A program made the position numbers and the translations under genes. Below the pieces are notes generated by a model, which worked only from the letters and a program-made list of their open reading frames with translations, was not told the origin of the DNA and ran no database searches. From Alentia gelatinosa (Eukaryota; Annelida; Polychaeta; Phyllodocida; Polynoidae): a stretch of DNA of 64,000 nt. Location: contig OX465584.1 in the NCBI GenBank assembly GCA_950022655.1, positions 53,586,789 to 53,650,788 on the forward strand, written 5' to 3'. Of the stretch, positions 20,583 to 30,915 are shown piece by piece; position 1 is the stretch's first letter; each line of letters starts with the position of its first letter.

Positions 20583-21911
20583 GGGTCGGATTTTTGAAAC
20601 CTGCTAAATTGCGCTTTGATCCTGGGATCAGACACCAAAATTTTTTTTTTAGAATAATACATCATTTTATATTTTATATAAGTCACCTACTAAGTACCTT
20701 CCAGAAAAACATTATTCCAACAAAATCAGATGAATGGTTTAGATTTGAGAGCCGTTTGAAGTTGTGTATAATACTGCATGTTGTCCAACCCCCTAAATAT
20801 TTGAAATTTCAAGAAATTTTATAAATGCTTATAACTTAAGAAAGACTAATATTATATGGTGACACATATTATATTTTACCCAGAATACCTTTTTCATATA
20901 TTAGATTTAAAAGAAAAGCTCTGAACCATATTTAGGGTGTTGTGCAACACAGGGGTGTCGGACAACACGAGGGGTGTCGGACAACACATTAATAGAATTA
21001 CTCAGAACAATGAGAAAAATAATATTTGAGGTTATAATCCTTTATATTTTTAATGAAATGATAATAACCTATATTTTACAAAGCAAACCACTCAATTACT
21101 GATAAAAAAACACCCCAAAATCATAACTTGTAACACAGCATGTTGTCCGACACCCCGGGGTGTCGGACAACACGTTTTCAGTTTTTGAACAATAACAAGT
21201 ATATTTTTTTATCTAGAAAAAAAACCAAATTGGGTATTCATGAGTGGTAGGGGTACTTAACATAACCTGAGATATTTGTTATTCTATTATGATTATTATC
21301 TCTTTTATACATCCTTTAGAGGTGTGTTGTCCAACAACCCATTTTTTTGGAAAAATATCATCATGGAATCATACTGTTCTGACATCAGAATGAATAAACC
21401 GATTGTGTTGAAACTTTCAGGTATTACAGCCAGGATTCTGGTCAACATTGTACAATAAAGGAAAATTTATATTCCACTTTATATTTCATTTGTATTGTCC
21501 TCTGAAAGTCGGGGTGTTGAACAACATGCTCTATGGGTCTCTATGTTGGAAAAATTGAAGGTCCTGGATAGTTTTTACCATTTTGATATTTTTTCAATCT
21601 TTTACCAATTTTCAAAATTATACTGTCTACACTTCTCATAACATATGCTTTAAACATGTTAGTAAATACAATTGGCTCAAAATTGTTTCTCCCATATTTT
21701 GAACAAAGTGAAAATCACTAGAAAATCACAGTTTTTGTTGATTTTCGAAGGGAAAAATTCCTCAGAGCTCTACAAAACCCTATGTTGGAAAGAAAGCCTA
21801 TCAAAAGATGCACCAAATAATTTCATTTTTACATTGATGGGATACGTCTATACAACATGAACCTTGAAAGAGCTTATTTGGGCAATTTAGCAGGTTTCAA
21901 AAATCCGACCC
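20583..21911. mobile_element. 1.33-kb element with perfect 30-bp terminal inverted repeats
   Basis: Terminal repeats 20583-20612 (GGGTCGGATTTTTGAAACCT then GCTAAATTGC) and 21882-21911 are exact reverse complements. TTATGT stands one base before the left end and two bases after the right end, a possible target duplication. No transposase frame is present. The interior carries the motif GGGGTGTCGGACAACA or its complement at about 20958, 20977, 21132 and 21159 (the last two form one palindrome). Weaker forms occur at about 20780, 20937, 21325 and 21512. Non-autonomous DNA element with an unusual internal iteration. Confidence 0.8.
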
Positions 21912-22199
21912 TGTTATGTATATGTTCCTGGACCAAGTAAGGAAAAACCGCCCGTAATTAGGGTGATTATAATGTCTGTTTTCTGAAATCTAAAAAAAAC
22001 ACCCTAGAGGTGAGAGGCGTGACAAACACGTGATCCTGCTTGCTGCCTTCCTATTGGCTATGTTGGGAACCTGGTCCGCAACTCAAAGTGGATACATTTG
22101 TATCACGAAAATGCCCTTATAAATTCTAAAACTATGTAAAATTAAAATCTCTTGGGATTCTGAACCTCATTGAGGCTAATTGGAAATTGGTAGTAATTC
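21912..22199. other. Flank of the DIRS-type element
   Basis: AT-rich; no gene. The left terminal repeat of the downstream retroelement may start here but I could not define it. Confidence 0.4.
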
Positions 22200-22348
22200 T
22201 ACGGGAGGAATGAGTGGCGCCACCTAGCGCTTATGCGATCGCATCGCAGATGCGCACAGTACTCCACAGAGGGCGCCTCCAGCGATCTTCAAGGCAGCGT
22301 TTGCTTCGGACAAGCTAATTTAAGAGCTCGCTCAAATCACTCGCAAAG

Positions 22349-23599
22349 ATGGGTAAAAACACCCCAAAGCGAAGAACGAAGGATCAGACGAAGGTAGTTG
22401 AAGACCAGGAAAACGACGATGTCATTTTTAGCAACAAGTTTGTGAGCTTTGACAGAAGGTTTAGCGTTTTGGAGGCGGCACTCGCGGAGATAGCGGCAAA
22501 ACTGAACGGCAATGGCGCCTGCTCAGATCCAGGCACCTCAGCAAATAAGGCGACTTCGTCTCCCTCGATGCAAGCGCCGACGGCCGAGACACTCCAGCCT
22601 CGAGTCCTCCAGGGCATCACAGACGGTATAGAAAATGCTTTCATCGAAAAAGTGGTGGCCTCGGCACCCGCTCAACAAGGAGGAGTCCCGGCGGCCCTGG
22701 CATCCTACGCGGGAACGTCGGCCGCTACGCTGGGCACCATGGCACCCGACAACACGGCGGCAGCGCTTGCACGGCCGGCATCCCAGGGCACCACATTCCA
22801 AGCCGCGCTCTTGGAGCAGAGGCGGGCTGCAGCCTTGGTACCGCCTATGACCGTTAGGCCTGCTAGGCCCGACGACGAGGTGGAGGACCAGGTACGCAAG
22901 ATTCTGGAGACCACGGCCTCAAGGGTCAATGAAGCTGGTAAATATAAGTTTTTCCCACATTTGTATGTGTATCGAGGCCCGGAGAGAACGAAGACAGGCC
23001 TGAACGACCTCACATTGGCAGAGTATGCATGGGCATTGTTACGAATTATTAATGATGATGATTTCCCCCCCCAATACGTGGCACCTCTGGTGGCACACCT
23101 GGAGGAGGTCCTCGAGGACGCCCGGGAATTCGACTTTGCTCAGGTTTGGAGGTGGTCAGAACGGGTATTCGCGATGGTCAGCGAGGACCGCCTACGCTAA
23201 GGCTGGCTCGAGGACACTCGTATTCAGCTGCTCAGAGTTGCGATCTCACAGGTCTATGCAGGCCGCATAACTTATGCAGTCGATAATGTCAAGGGGAAGA
23301 AGGCTAGGGACGACACAGCGAGGCCGTGCCAGCCGTTCAACAAACTGGGGGGGTGTGATAAGCCCCCCGGGCACGTGGAGGCGGGCATTCGCATGAACCA
23401 CATCTGCGCGTACTGCTCTGTCTATACGGGGGCATCCAACGGCCATTCGGAGGTAGCATGCAGAGTAAAGCAGAGGAATCTAAGCGCGGCAAGTCCCGCA
23501 AGCGCTTCACGCTTCCCGGATCAAGTCTCCACCCCCCCCCCCAGGTTTTTCGTCGGTAGGCGAGGCGACTCATCACCGGTCCCGCCTCGCTTCAGCTGA
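22349..23599 (+). pseudogene. Gag-like ORF of the DIRS-type element, one in-frame stop
   Basis: The frame opens with MGKNTPKRRTKDQTK and a low-complexity Ala/Pro region. From residue about 170 it enters a conserved domain (DDEVEDQVRKILE, YKFFPHLYVYRG, WRWSERVFAM). TAA at 23198-23200 interrupts it, probably replacing a Tyr codon, and the same frame continues with GWLEDTRIQLLRVAISQVYA to TGA at 23597. The continuation ends in a Cys/His-rich segment (C-x5-LGGC, then HICAYCSVYTG...HSEVACR) typical of the nucleic-acid-binding tail of such gags. The stop makes the copy non-functional unless read through. Confidence 0.75.
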
Positions 23600-25619
23600 C
23601 AATGTACAAGAGTTTGTTTGTTTACCCGTGCCTACGGCCTACACTTTGCCTACGGCCGATGATTGTGTTACGGGGGGTCGTGGCCGTCGCTGTCCCGGCG
23701 CGCCCCCCCCCCCCCGCCGATTACTATGTCGAAAGTACCCTCCACGTCCACGACGGAGGCGCGTCCAGCACCTCAGCAGATGAACCGCTAGAGGGCGCCA
23801 CAGGCGCGTCCCTAGATGCGGCAGGTGGCGCCGCAGGAGACAGTGAGGATGCGGCAGGCACCCCCCCGGTTCCTCGGGTTGCGCCCCTACGGTGTGGGCC
23901 TGCCGCCTACGCAACGGTCGTGAAATCCATCTGGCCTCGCCCATCTCCTGGAGTGTGGGGGGGGGCACGAGGCAATTGAGAGGGCATACAGCGAGGTCCG
24001 GGTCTCGGGCCTCCCGAACTACCTCGGGGCGCGGATACCCGTTCCCTCGGGCATGCGGATCGATGCATGGAGGGCAGCCTTAGTCGACTACCACGATAAT
24101 CAGGTCGTCGAATTTCTGGAGTACGGCTGGCCGTTGGGATTCACTGGCGCCAGCCCCCCCACCTCCACGCACCGCAACCACGCCTCCGCGGAGAATTACC
24201 CCCGCCACGTAGCGGCCTACCTGGAGAAGGAGCTCGGGGAGGGGGCGTTGGTAGGCCCGTTCCGGGACCTGCCCTTCACCCCGTGGTCGGCCGTATCTCC
24301 CCTCATGACTGGTCCAAAGAGGGGCTCCTCCAGCAGGAGAGTAATAGTCGATATGTCCTTCCCCCCCGGGGGCGGGGTCAACGCGGGCGTGGAAATGGGC
24401 CCCCATCTGCCGTACGCCCAGACATGCACCCTCCCTACGGTCGCCGACCTAGCGGAGAGAGTTCGGGCACTCGGAAAAGGGGCGTGGCTTTGGAAGGCCG
24501 ACATGGCCAGGGCTTACCGCCAGCTGCGGGTGGACCCTCGGGACCTCCCCCTCCAGGTCGTCGCGGCCAAGGGGAAGTATTACATCGACCCCTGCTGCCC
24601 ATTCGGCGCCCGCCTCTCGGCCTCCGCATGTCAGAGAGTCACACGTGCAGTCACCTACCTCCTGGGCCGTGGGGGCCACCACGCGTTGTCGTACATCGAC
24701 GACTTCGCGGGCGCCGAGGCCACGCGTCAGGAAGCGACGGACGCCTACACCGCCTTCGAGGGCCTCGCGGCGCGCTTGGGCCTGGTCCTCGCCGCAGATA
24801 AGTGCAGTCCTCCGGCCCAACGAATGGAGTGGTTAGGGATTGACATAGATACGGTCGCGATGACCCTGCGCATCCCGGAGGACCGGCTGGCCGACGTGGT
24901 GAGGGAATGCAAGGCGTGGATCGCCCGTAAAGCCATCACCCGGGCCCGCCTACAGTCCATCGTCGGCCGCCTCATATACGTCGCCCGTTGCGTATCACAA
25001 GCCCGCAAGTTTGTTGCCCGCGCCCTCGCCTTCCTACCTCGAGTCCCGGGAGTGGGCGTGGCGACCATCCCAGCTGCGGTGAAAGAGGACTTTCGGTGGT
25101 TTACACGTTATGCAACGGCCGCCAACGGCGTGGTCCTGGTGTCTCCACACAGAGAACAGTTTGGTATATTCGTGTCTAGCAGGGACGCGGTCATCGTCGC
25201 TAAAACGGCCACCACGAGCTTGCACCAGGAGGCGACCGGCACCGCGGCCGCCCTCGGCCCAGGGTTCCGGTTCCACCGGTAGCCATTCTCCAGGGCATTG
25301 CTACTCTCGGCGCGAGGGCGCCACCCGGGGCGGCCGTCGTCGTCCACACGGACGACATGGCTCCAGTTGAGGCCATCGCCTCAGGCCGAACTAACGACCC
25401 GGTCGTCTCGGCCGTAGCCCGCGAGATCTGGCTGGCGGCAGCGTTGTGGGATGTCGATGTCAGTTTTGTATACGCGGCCGTTGCGGAAGCCATCGCTCCT
25501 GGCGGCCGTTCCTTTGTAAATATCAACCCCGTATTTGATATAGATGTTTTTGCTTCCATCCTATCTAGGCACCGGCACCCCCCTGCATGCCCAGATGATG
25601 GCATCCCTGGCGTCGGCTG
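23600..25619 (+). pseudogene. RT-RNase H ORF of the DIRS-type element, frameshifted
   Basis: The main open part, 24053-25282 (409 codons), extends in frame upstream through LLECGGGHEAIERAYSEVRV to a TGA near 23920. RT motifs in order: PLMTGPKRGSSSRRVIVDMS, WLWKADMARAYRQL, YIDPCCPFGARLSASACQR, SYIDDFAG (catalytic YIDD box), LGLVLAADKCSPP and WLGIDID. A shift near 25270 moves the RNase H part to another frame, where VVVHTDDMAPVEAIASGRTN, then PVVSAVAREIWLAAALWDVD (25330-25460) carry the second acidic motif. The 23602-23979 segment is Ala/Gly-rich linker. Confidence 0.8.
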
Positions 25620-26517
25620 AGGCCCCCACGACGCGCCAGAACCACCTCATTCAGGCCCAGGCCTACGTGCGTTTCGCCGTCTCATCAGGATTCGATCCTC
25701 GCTGGCCGACCGTTGCCTACGGGGCCCTCTACACCCAGGCCTGGCCAATTCATTTCGGGCCCCGGCAATGGCCGCCAACTATCTATCAGGAGCCCGGACC
25801 TGGATACGCCGCCATGGCGGGGACCCGGCACTGCTATTTGCGGACGAGGTCCTCGCGGTTCAGCGCGGTACCAGACGCCTCTCCGTCCACGTTCCGGCAC
25901 CGGCCCCTGCAGGTCGCCTTCAAGAACTCCGGCACGTGCTTCTCTACTTATCCAGGGCCGGGCCCTCAGCCCTCGTCCCCCGGGCGGCTCTACTTATTGC
26001 TTACTTCACGTTTCTACGGGCCTCGAACATCGTATCCCCGTCATTGACCTCGTGGGGCGGCCCCCACACCCTTCAACGAGCGGATATACAGGCCCAGCAT
26101 GGACTCCTCAGGATCCACGTGAGATCGACCAAGACAAGGTCACGTGCGGCCCCCCCTCACGTGGTCGATCTCCCGCGCTTGGCGGATCCGCTGATCTGCC
26201 CGGTGGACGCCTATAGGAACTATGTCGCGGCCGTTCCGGCCCCTCCACGGGCGCCAGCGTTCATCCTATCATCATCAATCCCGCTTACCTCTCGGCCGTT
26301 GTGCGCCATCATGCGTACTGCCTTGGCGGCCGTGGGATTCCCGGCGGCCGAGAGAGTAACACTCCACTCCTTGAGGAGGGGGGCAGTCCACGATGCTGTG
26401 GCTGCGGGGGTTCCCCAGAGTGTTATCTCCCATCATGGCACCTGGAACAGTGCCGCTGGCATTAGGCCTTACTTACCCCCGTCGGGAAGGACGTCGACCC
26501 CTTCCCGACTGTATTAA
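25620..26517 (+). pseudogene. Tyrosine recombinase of the DIRS-type element, one frameshift
   Basis: The N-terminal core-binding part (TTRQNHLIQAQAYVRFAVSS) is in one frame. After a shift around 25730-25770 the catalytic domain runs from Met 25768 to the stop at 26515. It keeps the tyrosine-recombinase residues: FLRASNI (Arg I), VRSTKTRSR (Lys region), LHSLRRGAVHDA (His-x-x-Arg), HGTWNSAAG (His/Trp) and the nucleophile region GIRPYLP (Tyr). This enzyme would insert the circular cDNA. The catalytic set looks complete; only the frameshift is damaging. Confidence 0.8.
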
Positions 26518-26700
26518 TAAGTTTGGCATTTATGCCTATGCCCTTTGGCATAATTTCTCACGTTTGAGAACATTTTTGTATTTCAGGGTTATTTACTACG
26601 GACACTAAATACTCATGTCTTATCTAAGATTACGATGTTCACATCCCATCTAATCTCGAGTTGTATTAATACATGAACTTGTCTCACTGAAATAAATTCC

Positions 26701-27092
26701 CTGTAATTCCAATTCCGCCTCTGTTATAATTAGCAATTGTAAGGGAAAATTCTTGTCTCAGGGAAAGGTAATCTTATACCGGTGACACACCAAGCGAGTC
26801 ATGGTGGCGATCTTAAGAATGGTATTTATGTGAGATATTATTTCATAGTAATATTTCCCGATTATAATTTAGGGCCTCAGGTGAAATATGAAATATTAGT
26901 TCCCATACACACCATATTGTGTTGATGATTACGAAAATTGCTGAAATTGCTCAGACGAGGAGATTATGTTCCAGTACAGAATCTCAACAGGATCTGTATC
27001 AACTCTCATCACATCACCACCTGAGAGATGTGGTTGCAGGATGGAATGCTCTTGTCCTGCCGTTTGGGCAGGGTGGTTCACTGCTGACTTCT
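26701..27092. other. No gene recognised
   Basis: AT-rich sequence downstream of the DIRS-type element, with no supported frame. Confidence 0.4.
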
Positions 27093-27393
27093 GAGACCTG
27101 TTTTAATAGTTTTGTGACATGTCTAGATCGCGTCTGTGACACCATACGGACAGATCACAAGATTGCAGTCAATGACACACGGAGTTTCACTCACTTCTCG
27201 TAGAAATTAAGCAATGACACTTTAGCATGAGTAGGGGATACATATAACCTATAATCGTTCCAAATATGAAGAAGATTGGCCACTCCGATTTTCTGATATT
27301 TGCTAGTCTTTTTCCCCTGTTGCTGGCACTGTTGGTGCCGCTGTTGATGTCTGTCTAGGCCTAATGTCATGAGACTACTGAAACAGGTCCCTG
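27093..27393. mobile_element. MITE of the CAGGGACCTGTTTCA family
   Basis: The left terminus is eroded (GAGACCTGTTTTAATAGTTT). The right terminus, ACTGAAACAGGTCCCTG, is intact. The interior matches 14280-14480 in opposite orientation, including AGTAGGGGATACATATAACC and GTTGGTGCCGCTGTTGATG. Confidence 0.75.
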
Positions 27394-27404
27394 ATGGACA
27401 GAAC

Positions 27405-27530
27405 CCACACCTCTCACCCTCCACTCTCACCTCACACCCTCACACCCTCACCCCTCACCTCCGTTCTCACTTCACCACCGTCTCTCTCCACATACACACG
27501 TATTCATTTCCCACCCACCCACATCCTATA
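27405..27530. repeat. CT/CA-rich low-complexity tract
   Basis: Imperfect repeats of TCACACCCTCAC and related words. Frames here are artefacts of composition. Confidence 0.7.
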
Positions 27531-28126
27531 TTTATTTTTCATCATACTTCGTAGGCCATTTTTATATTTTACCAAATATTATATGTATTTATAACAACAT
27601 CTTTCTAACAATGTATTATTATCACTCAACTATCTTACCTATACTACTATCATATTATCACAAATGTTTTATCAAATATTGTTCGTGTACTTATCCACAT
27701 CAATTCATCTGATTTCATTTTCCATATTTTATTGTAATTTATCGTTATTAATAAGAAATAAGAAACAGTATTTTTTCCACGCTGCCTCATCATCTTTCTC
27801 CGTCCCTAGCTCAGCAGTGTCACAATAACAATAATTGTAGCGAGAGCAAATGTCGTCAGGGCATTGGAATGTCATGGTCATGTGACCGAGGACCACGTGA
27901 CTGGAACCAAATGAGGTGACGTGGTTAGTTATACCATCCTATTTTTAACACATTTCCGCCATTAGTTATACCATCCTCTTTTTAACACATTACCACCAAC
28001 CTCCTGTTAGGCCTAACGGTGATAGTAATTCCTCTATTCGTGAACATATCATTAGTTATCATGAAGATCCTTTGTCTGTGTTGCAAAGCATTTAAAGGTC
28101 TCTCATGACTTCAACGAAATTGAACA
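27531..28126. other. Intergenic; short 37-bp direct duplication
   Basis: TTAGTTATACCATCCT(A/C)TTTTTAACACATT occurs twice in tandem at about 27925-27998. Nothing else is recognised. Confidence 0.5.
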
Positions 28127-28509
28127 TTAGGCCACATTTAAAAAAACAAACTTGTTTCTCATCACCGCGCGCATCAGAAAAAACGATTTTAGAAGATTTT
28201 TTTTTTTTTTTTAAATAGATGAACCTTGATAGAAATTATGAAAGGTATGTGCATTTAGTATCAAATTAAAGCTCCTGATGTCAGGGATGATGCATTAAAT
28301 GTATAGCCAGTAAAACTCTGGAAACCCCGCGTAAGCAGACACCCCGCATAAGCAGCCACTTTGGCCCGGATCAGAGGGTGTTCGCTTATGCAGGGTTTTA
28401 CTGTATGTCTGCCATCTTTGATTTAGCAAAAAAAAAAAAAAAAAGCGCCCTCGTCATATTTTTCATGGCTTGGTGATGAGAGACAAGTTTGCTTTTTTTA
28501 GTGGCCTTA
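28127..28509. mobile_element. MITE with TTAGGCCAC ends (copy 1)
   Basis: The terminal repeat reads TTAGGCCAC...AACTTGTTTCTCATCACC on the left and GGTGATGAGAGACAAGTTTG...GTGGCCTTA on the right. Internal A and T runs and a CCCCGCGTAAGCAG/GCTTATGCAGGG pair recur in copies at 37930-38219 and 47731-48094. Confidence 0.8.
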
Positions 28510-28901
28510 ACATGGCAGTTAGTTTTTTTATATAAAAGAGCAGTTTTTATTTCTATGTCGGTCTGGCCTCTTCTGAGTTCTGTTATGCATTACAGCCCAA
28601 TTCCTGTTAGCCTTATAGAATTATATGATAACTGTACAATGAATCACAATTGATGAAATATAATGTTAACATTCTGTCCTATGGTGTCCATATGTTCTTT
28701 TGTTACTTTTGTGCAATTATTCACTAAGTTTATTATTTAGTAAATTGCTTTATTTCACCCGTAGAATAAGTTTAGCATAGGAATAACATTATAAAAAGAA
28801 TTTCTCATCAACCTGGAGATTTATATGGTCCTAATTGGATTTGTTTAAACAGTTTGATATTTGGATGCTATTAGATGTCCTTGAAAGACTTGGGATAGAT
28901 C
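28510..28901. other. No gene recognised
   Basis: AT-rich; frequent stops. Confidence 0.5.
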
Positions 28902-29041
28902 AAGAACCGCACTCAAAAAGTAAAATACATAATACTCCACTCGTTTGGATGCTCTATAATCGTCACTTGATTTCGCCTCAATAACGATTACGGTGCATCC
29001 AAACTCGTGGAGTATTGTGTATTTTTACGATTTTTGGTTCA
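28902..29041. repeat. Hairpin element, AATACTCCACTCGTTTGG type
   Basis: Left arm AGAACCGCACTC, then AATACTCCACTCGTTTGGATG. Right arm GCATCCAAACTCGTGGAGTA, then GGTTCAG, pairing over about 48 bp. The same stem, including AGAACYGCAC, forms the hairpin modules inside the 100-bp array at 60256, 60987 and 63812. Confidence 0.75.
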
Positions 29042-29271
29042 GTTTTATATGATTCTTGTCGACAATATGCAAAAATGCCCGACGGGGATGTATGTTTTCG
29101 TGATGTAAGTATGAGCATGTATACAAAGTACTTTATTTCTCTTAAAATAATACGATTTTCCGAGAAGAAAATATTATTTAAGAGAATGACGTCAATCAGG
29201 AACCGAGAAGTGGCTGTAAAGTGGTGTTGTCCGTTATTTTGAAATACTTGTCGGCAGAGGTGTGTGCTGCC

Positions 29272-29596
29272 ATGGTAACACAGCTATGCGTTGAAAAGAC
29301 AGCATTCCACATACTCACAAAGGCTAGTGCCACCATCGAGGTAAGTCGCCTATTACAGTTTATTTCTTCTATATTTTTTTCTTATTCTCTCCTTTCTTTT
29401 TTTGACAATTTCTGTTCAGGAAATGGTGTCTTTATACAAAGTTGGTGTTCTTCCGCTCTTTATATTTTGTTACATCAAGTACTTCTAACATTAAACCTTG
29501 TGTTTACAGGCAGTATTCAAACACAAGTTGTTACAAATTATAAATGGAATGAAATATGGTAATGGATGGCTGTGGATGGATAAATACATAAGGTAA
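29272..29596 (+). CDS. Possible two-exon small gene (or upstream exons of the receptor gene)
   Basis: ATG 29272 opens 23 codons ending in ATC GAG|GTAAGT at 29340/29341, a perfect donor. TTGTGTTTACAG at 29498-29509 is a good acceptor. Joining 29272-29340 to 29510-29596 keeps the frame and gives a 51-residue peptide ending at TAA: MVTQLCVEKTAFHILTKASA, then TIE joined to AVFKHKLLQIINGMKYG. The frame is open for about 64 codons upstream of the ATG, back to TAA at 29079-29081, so the real exon may start earlier after an unseen acceptor. I do not recognise the product. A second donor-like GTAATG follows at 29559, so both pieces could also be non-coding exons of the receptor gene downstream. Confidence 0.35.
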
Positions 29597-29902
29597 AGAG
29601 GTATAGTCCTGAGTGCTGGGTGGATAACCTTCCACATGAATTTAGTTGGTTGCTGTTAACCATTTATGGATATTAATTACGATTGTGCATTTTGTTTAGT
29701 TGTGGTAGTTGAAGTTACAACCTAGCCACATTCCTTCTGAACATTGACTTTATTGTTGGGAGAAACATGTTGCAAGAAGTATAATGATTAAAGTATTCAA
29801 ATTCCTTTATGTTTCAGCAGTCGAGATGATATTCTTAGATATGCTCATTATCATTTTCATATGAATTCTGACAACAACAAATACAGGTCGGGCATCAGGC
29901 CT
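29597..29902. other. No feature recognised
   Basis: Possible 3' flank of the putative small gene. No clear poly(A) signal. Confidence 0.4.
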
Positions 29903-30496
29903 CATTACCCTACCCCTGGATGAAAGTAGAAAGCAGTAGCTGGGAAAATAAAATTTTATTGAATTTTATGCAGTAAAGTAGTAGATAAAATTTTATGTCG
30001 ACCTTACTGGACGACATATTAGATGTAATGATAATAAGAGGTAAGTAATAATACATGGAATAATTGACATTGGAATAAAAGTCAATTATGATAAAATTAT
30101 AAGATAGAAATACAATGTTGGATTGTATTATGGGTAATACAATGAGAATTGTATGATAATAAAAGGCCCTACGTGAGTAGTTGAGAAAGAGAGAAGGTGT
30201 GGGTGGGTGGGACGAGAAAAGTGTAGAGTACGTGTGTACTGTATGGAGGGTAGAGTAGAAGTGAGACCGGGGTCCGGACCGGGGTCGACCACGTGACTGC
30301 GTGGTTAGTGTGAAAGCCGCGAGGGGGCAGGAGGGGCGCCTGTGAGGCGCGGTAGAGGGGGACACCAGAGGTGGCAATGACTACCCCTGACCAAAGGCCA
30401 TGAGTCACCCATTACCCTACCCCTGGATGAAAGTAGAAAGCAGTAGCTGGGAAAATAAAATTTTATTGAATTTTATGCAGTAAAGTAGTAGATAAA
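29903..30496. mobile_element. 594-bp element with 87-bp terminal direct repeats and 7-bp target duplication
   Basis: 29903-29989 and 30410-30496 are the same 87 bp (CATTACCCTACCCCTGGATG to GTAGTAGATAAA). The heptamer CAGGCCT abuts both outer borders (29896-29902 and 30497-30503), as a target-site duplication should. The ends are not TG...CA. The interior (420 bp) has no recognised protein; a 155-codon minus-strand frame crosses one repeat and is low-complexity. On the minus strand the repeat contains AATAAA. Could be a TRIM-like, Penelope-like or other non-autonomous retroelement. Confidence 0.8.
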
Positions 30497-30790
30497 CAGG
30501 CCTTATAAGCGCGTTTCTCATACTCTTCCTTACCCATTGGGAAGCATTACGATGGCCAGTCAGCTTATTTTCTTTTACTTTTAGTTGAATAACTCGCTCT
30601 TTTCATTTGTGTAATGACACACTGGTAGGTAGACAATAAGAAAGAAACTGATGAGCGTTTGGTCTGTGTCCTCGTTCGCCATCGAGTTTGGAGTGCGCAG
30701 TAATATGAACGAGGCGAGAGCCAAGTGAATATTCTGAAGCACTCCCAAACGAGATGATGAACAGGGACCAAGCACGAATATGTTTCTGAT
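30497..30790. other. No gene recognised
   Basis: No supported frame; overlapping short minus-strand frames have no motif. Confidence 0.4.
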
Positions 30791-30915
30791 TTTATCTTAG
30801 CCTGGAAATATTTATCTGTTTATCACCCACTGAGTACGAGTTACCGTTCTCGTAAGCCTGTAGAGAACGAGTTCCTAATGTTAAGCCTATGGACGTTTAT
30901 ACCAGGCTAAGATAA
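30791..30915. mobile_element. TIR module, TTATCTTAGCCTGG ends
   Basis: Ends TTATCTTAGCCTGG and CCAGGCTAAGATAA are exact complements. The internal pair GTTCTCGTAAGCCTGTAGAGAAC forms a small hairpin. CCTAATGTTAAGCCTATGGA near the right end recurs in the modules at about 62070-62090 and, in variant form, 37080-37100. Confidence 0.7.

Larger units (their letters stand above)
22200..26700 (+). mobile_element. DIRS-order tyrosine-recombinase retrotransposon, degenerate
   Basis: Gag-like, RT-RNase H and tyrosine-recombinase modules follow each other on the plus strand in the order expected for DIRS/Ngaro/PAT elements, with no integrase or protease. The coding part is strikingly GC-rich compared with its AT-rich flanks. 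A leader (22200-22348) has GC-rich words such as GCGATCGCATCGCAGATGCG. The element borders are approximate: weak inverted similarity (GAGGC..AATTGG.AATT) between about 22170 and the complement of 26700 hints at inverted terminal repeats but is not conclusive. Confidence 0.75.

Noticed and set aside
22384..23013. Minus-strand frames over the gag region
   Set aside because: Compositional shadows of a GC-rich coding strand.
23602..25370. Many GC-rich alternative frames inside the DIRS element
   Set aside because: Shadows of the RT-RNase H frame; no RT, RNase H or recombinase motif in them.
29910..30377. 155-codon minus-strand frame
   Set aside because: It spans the inner sequence and one terminal repeat of the 594-bp element, is Tyr/Ile/Ser-rich low-complexity and has no motif.
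30651..30700. CTGATGAG as a hammerhead-ribozyme core
   Set aside because: The required GAAA and cleavage-site segments with helices are not present around it.
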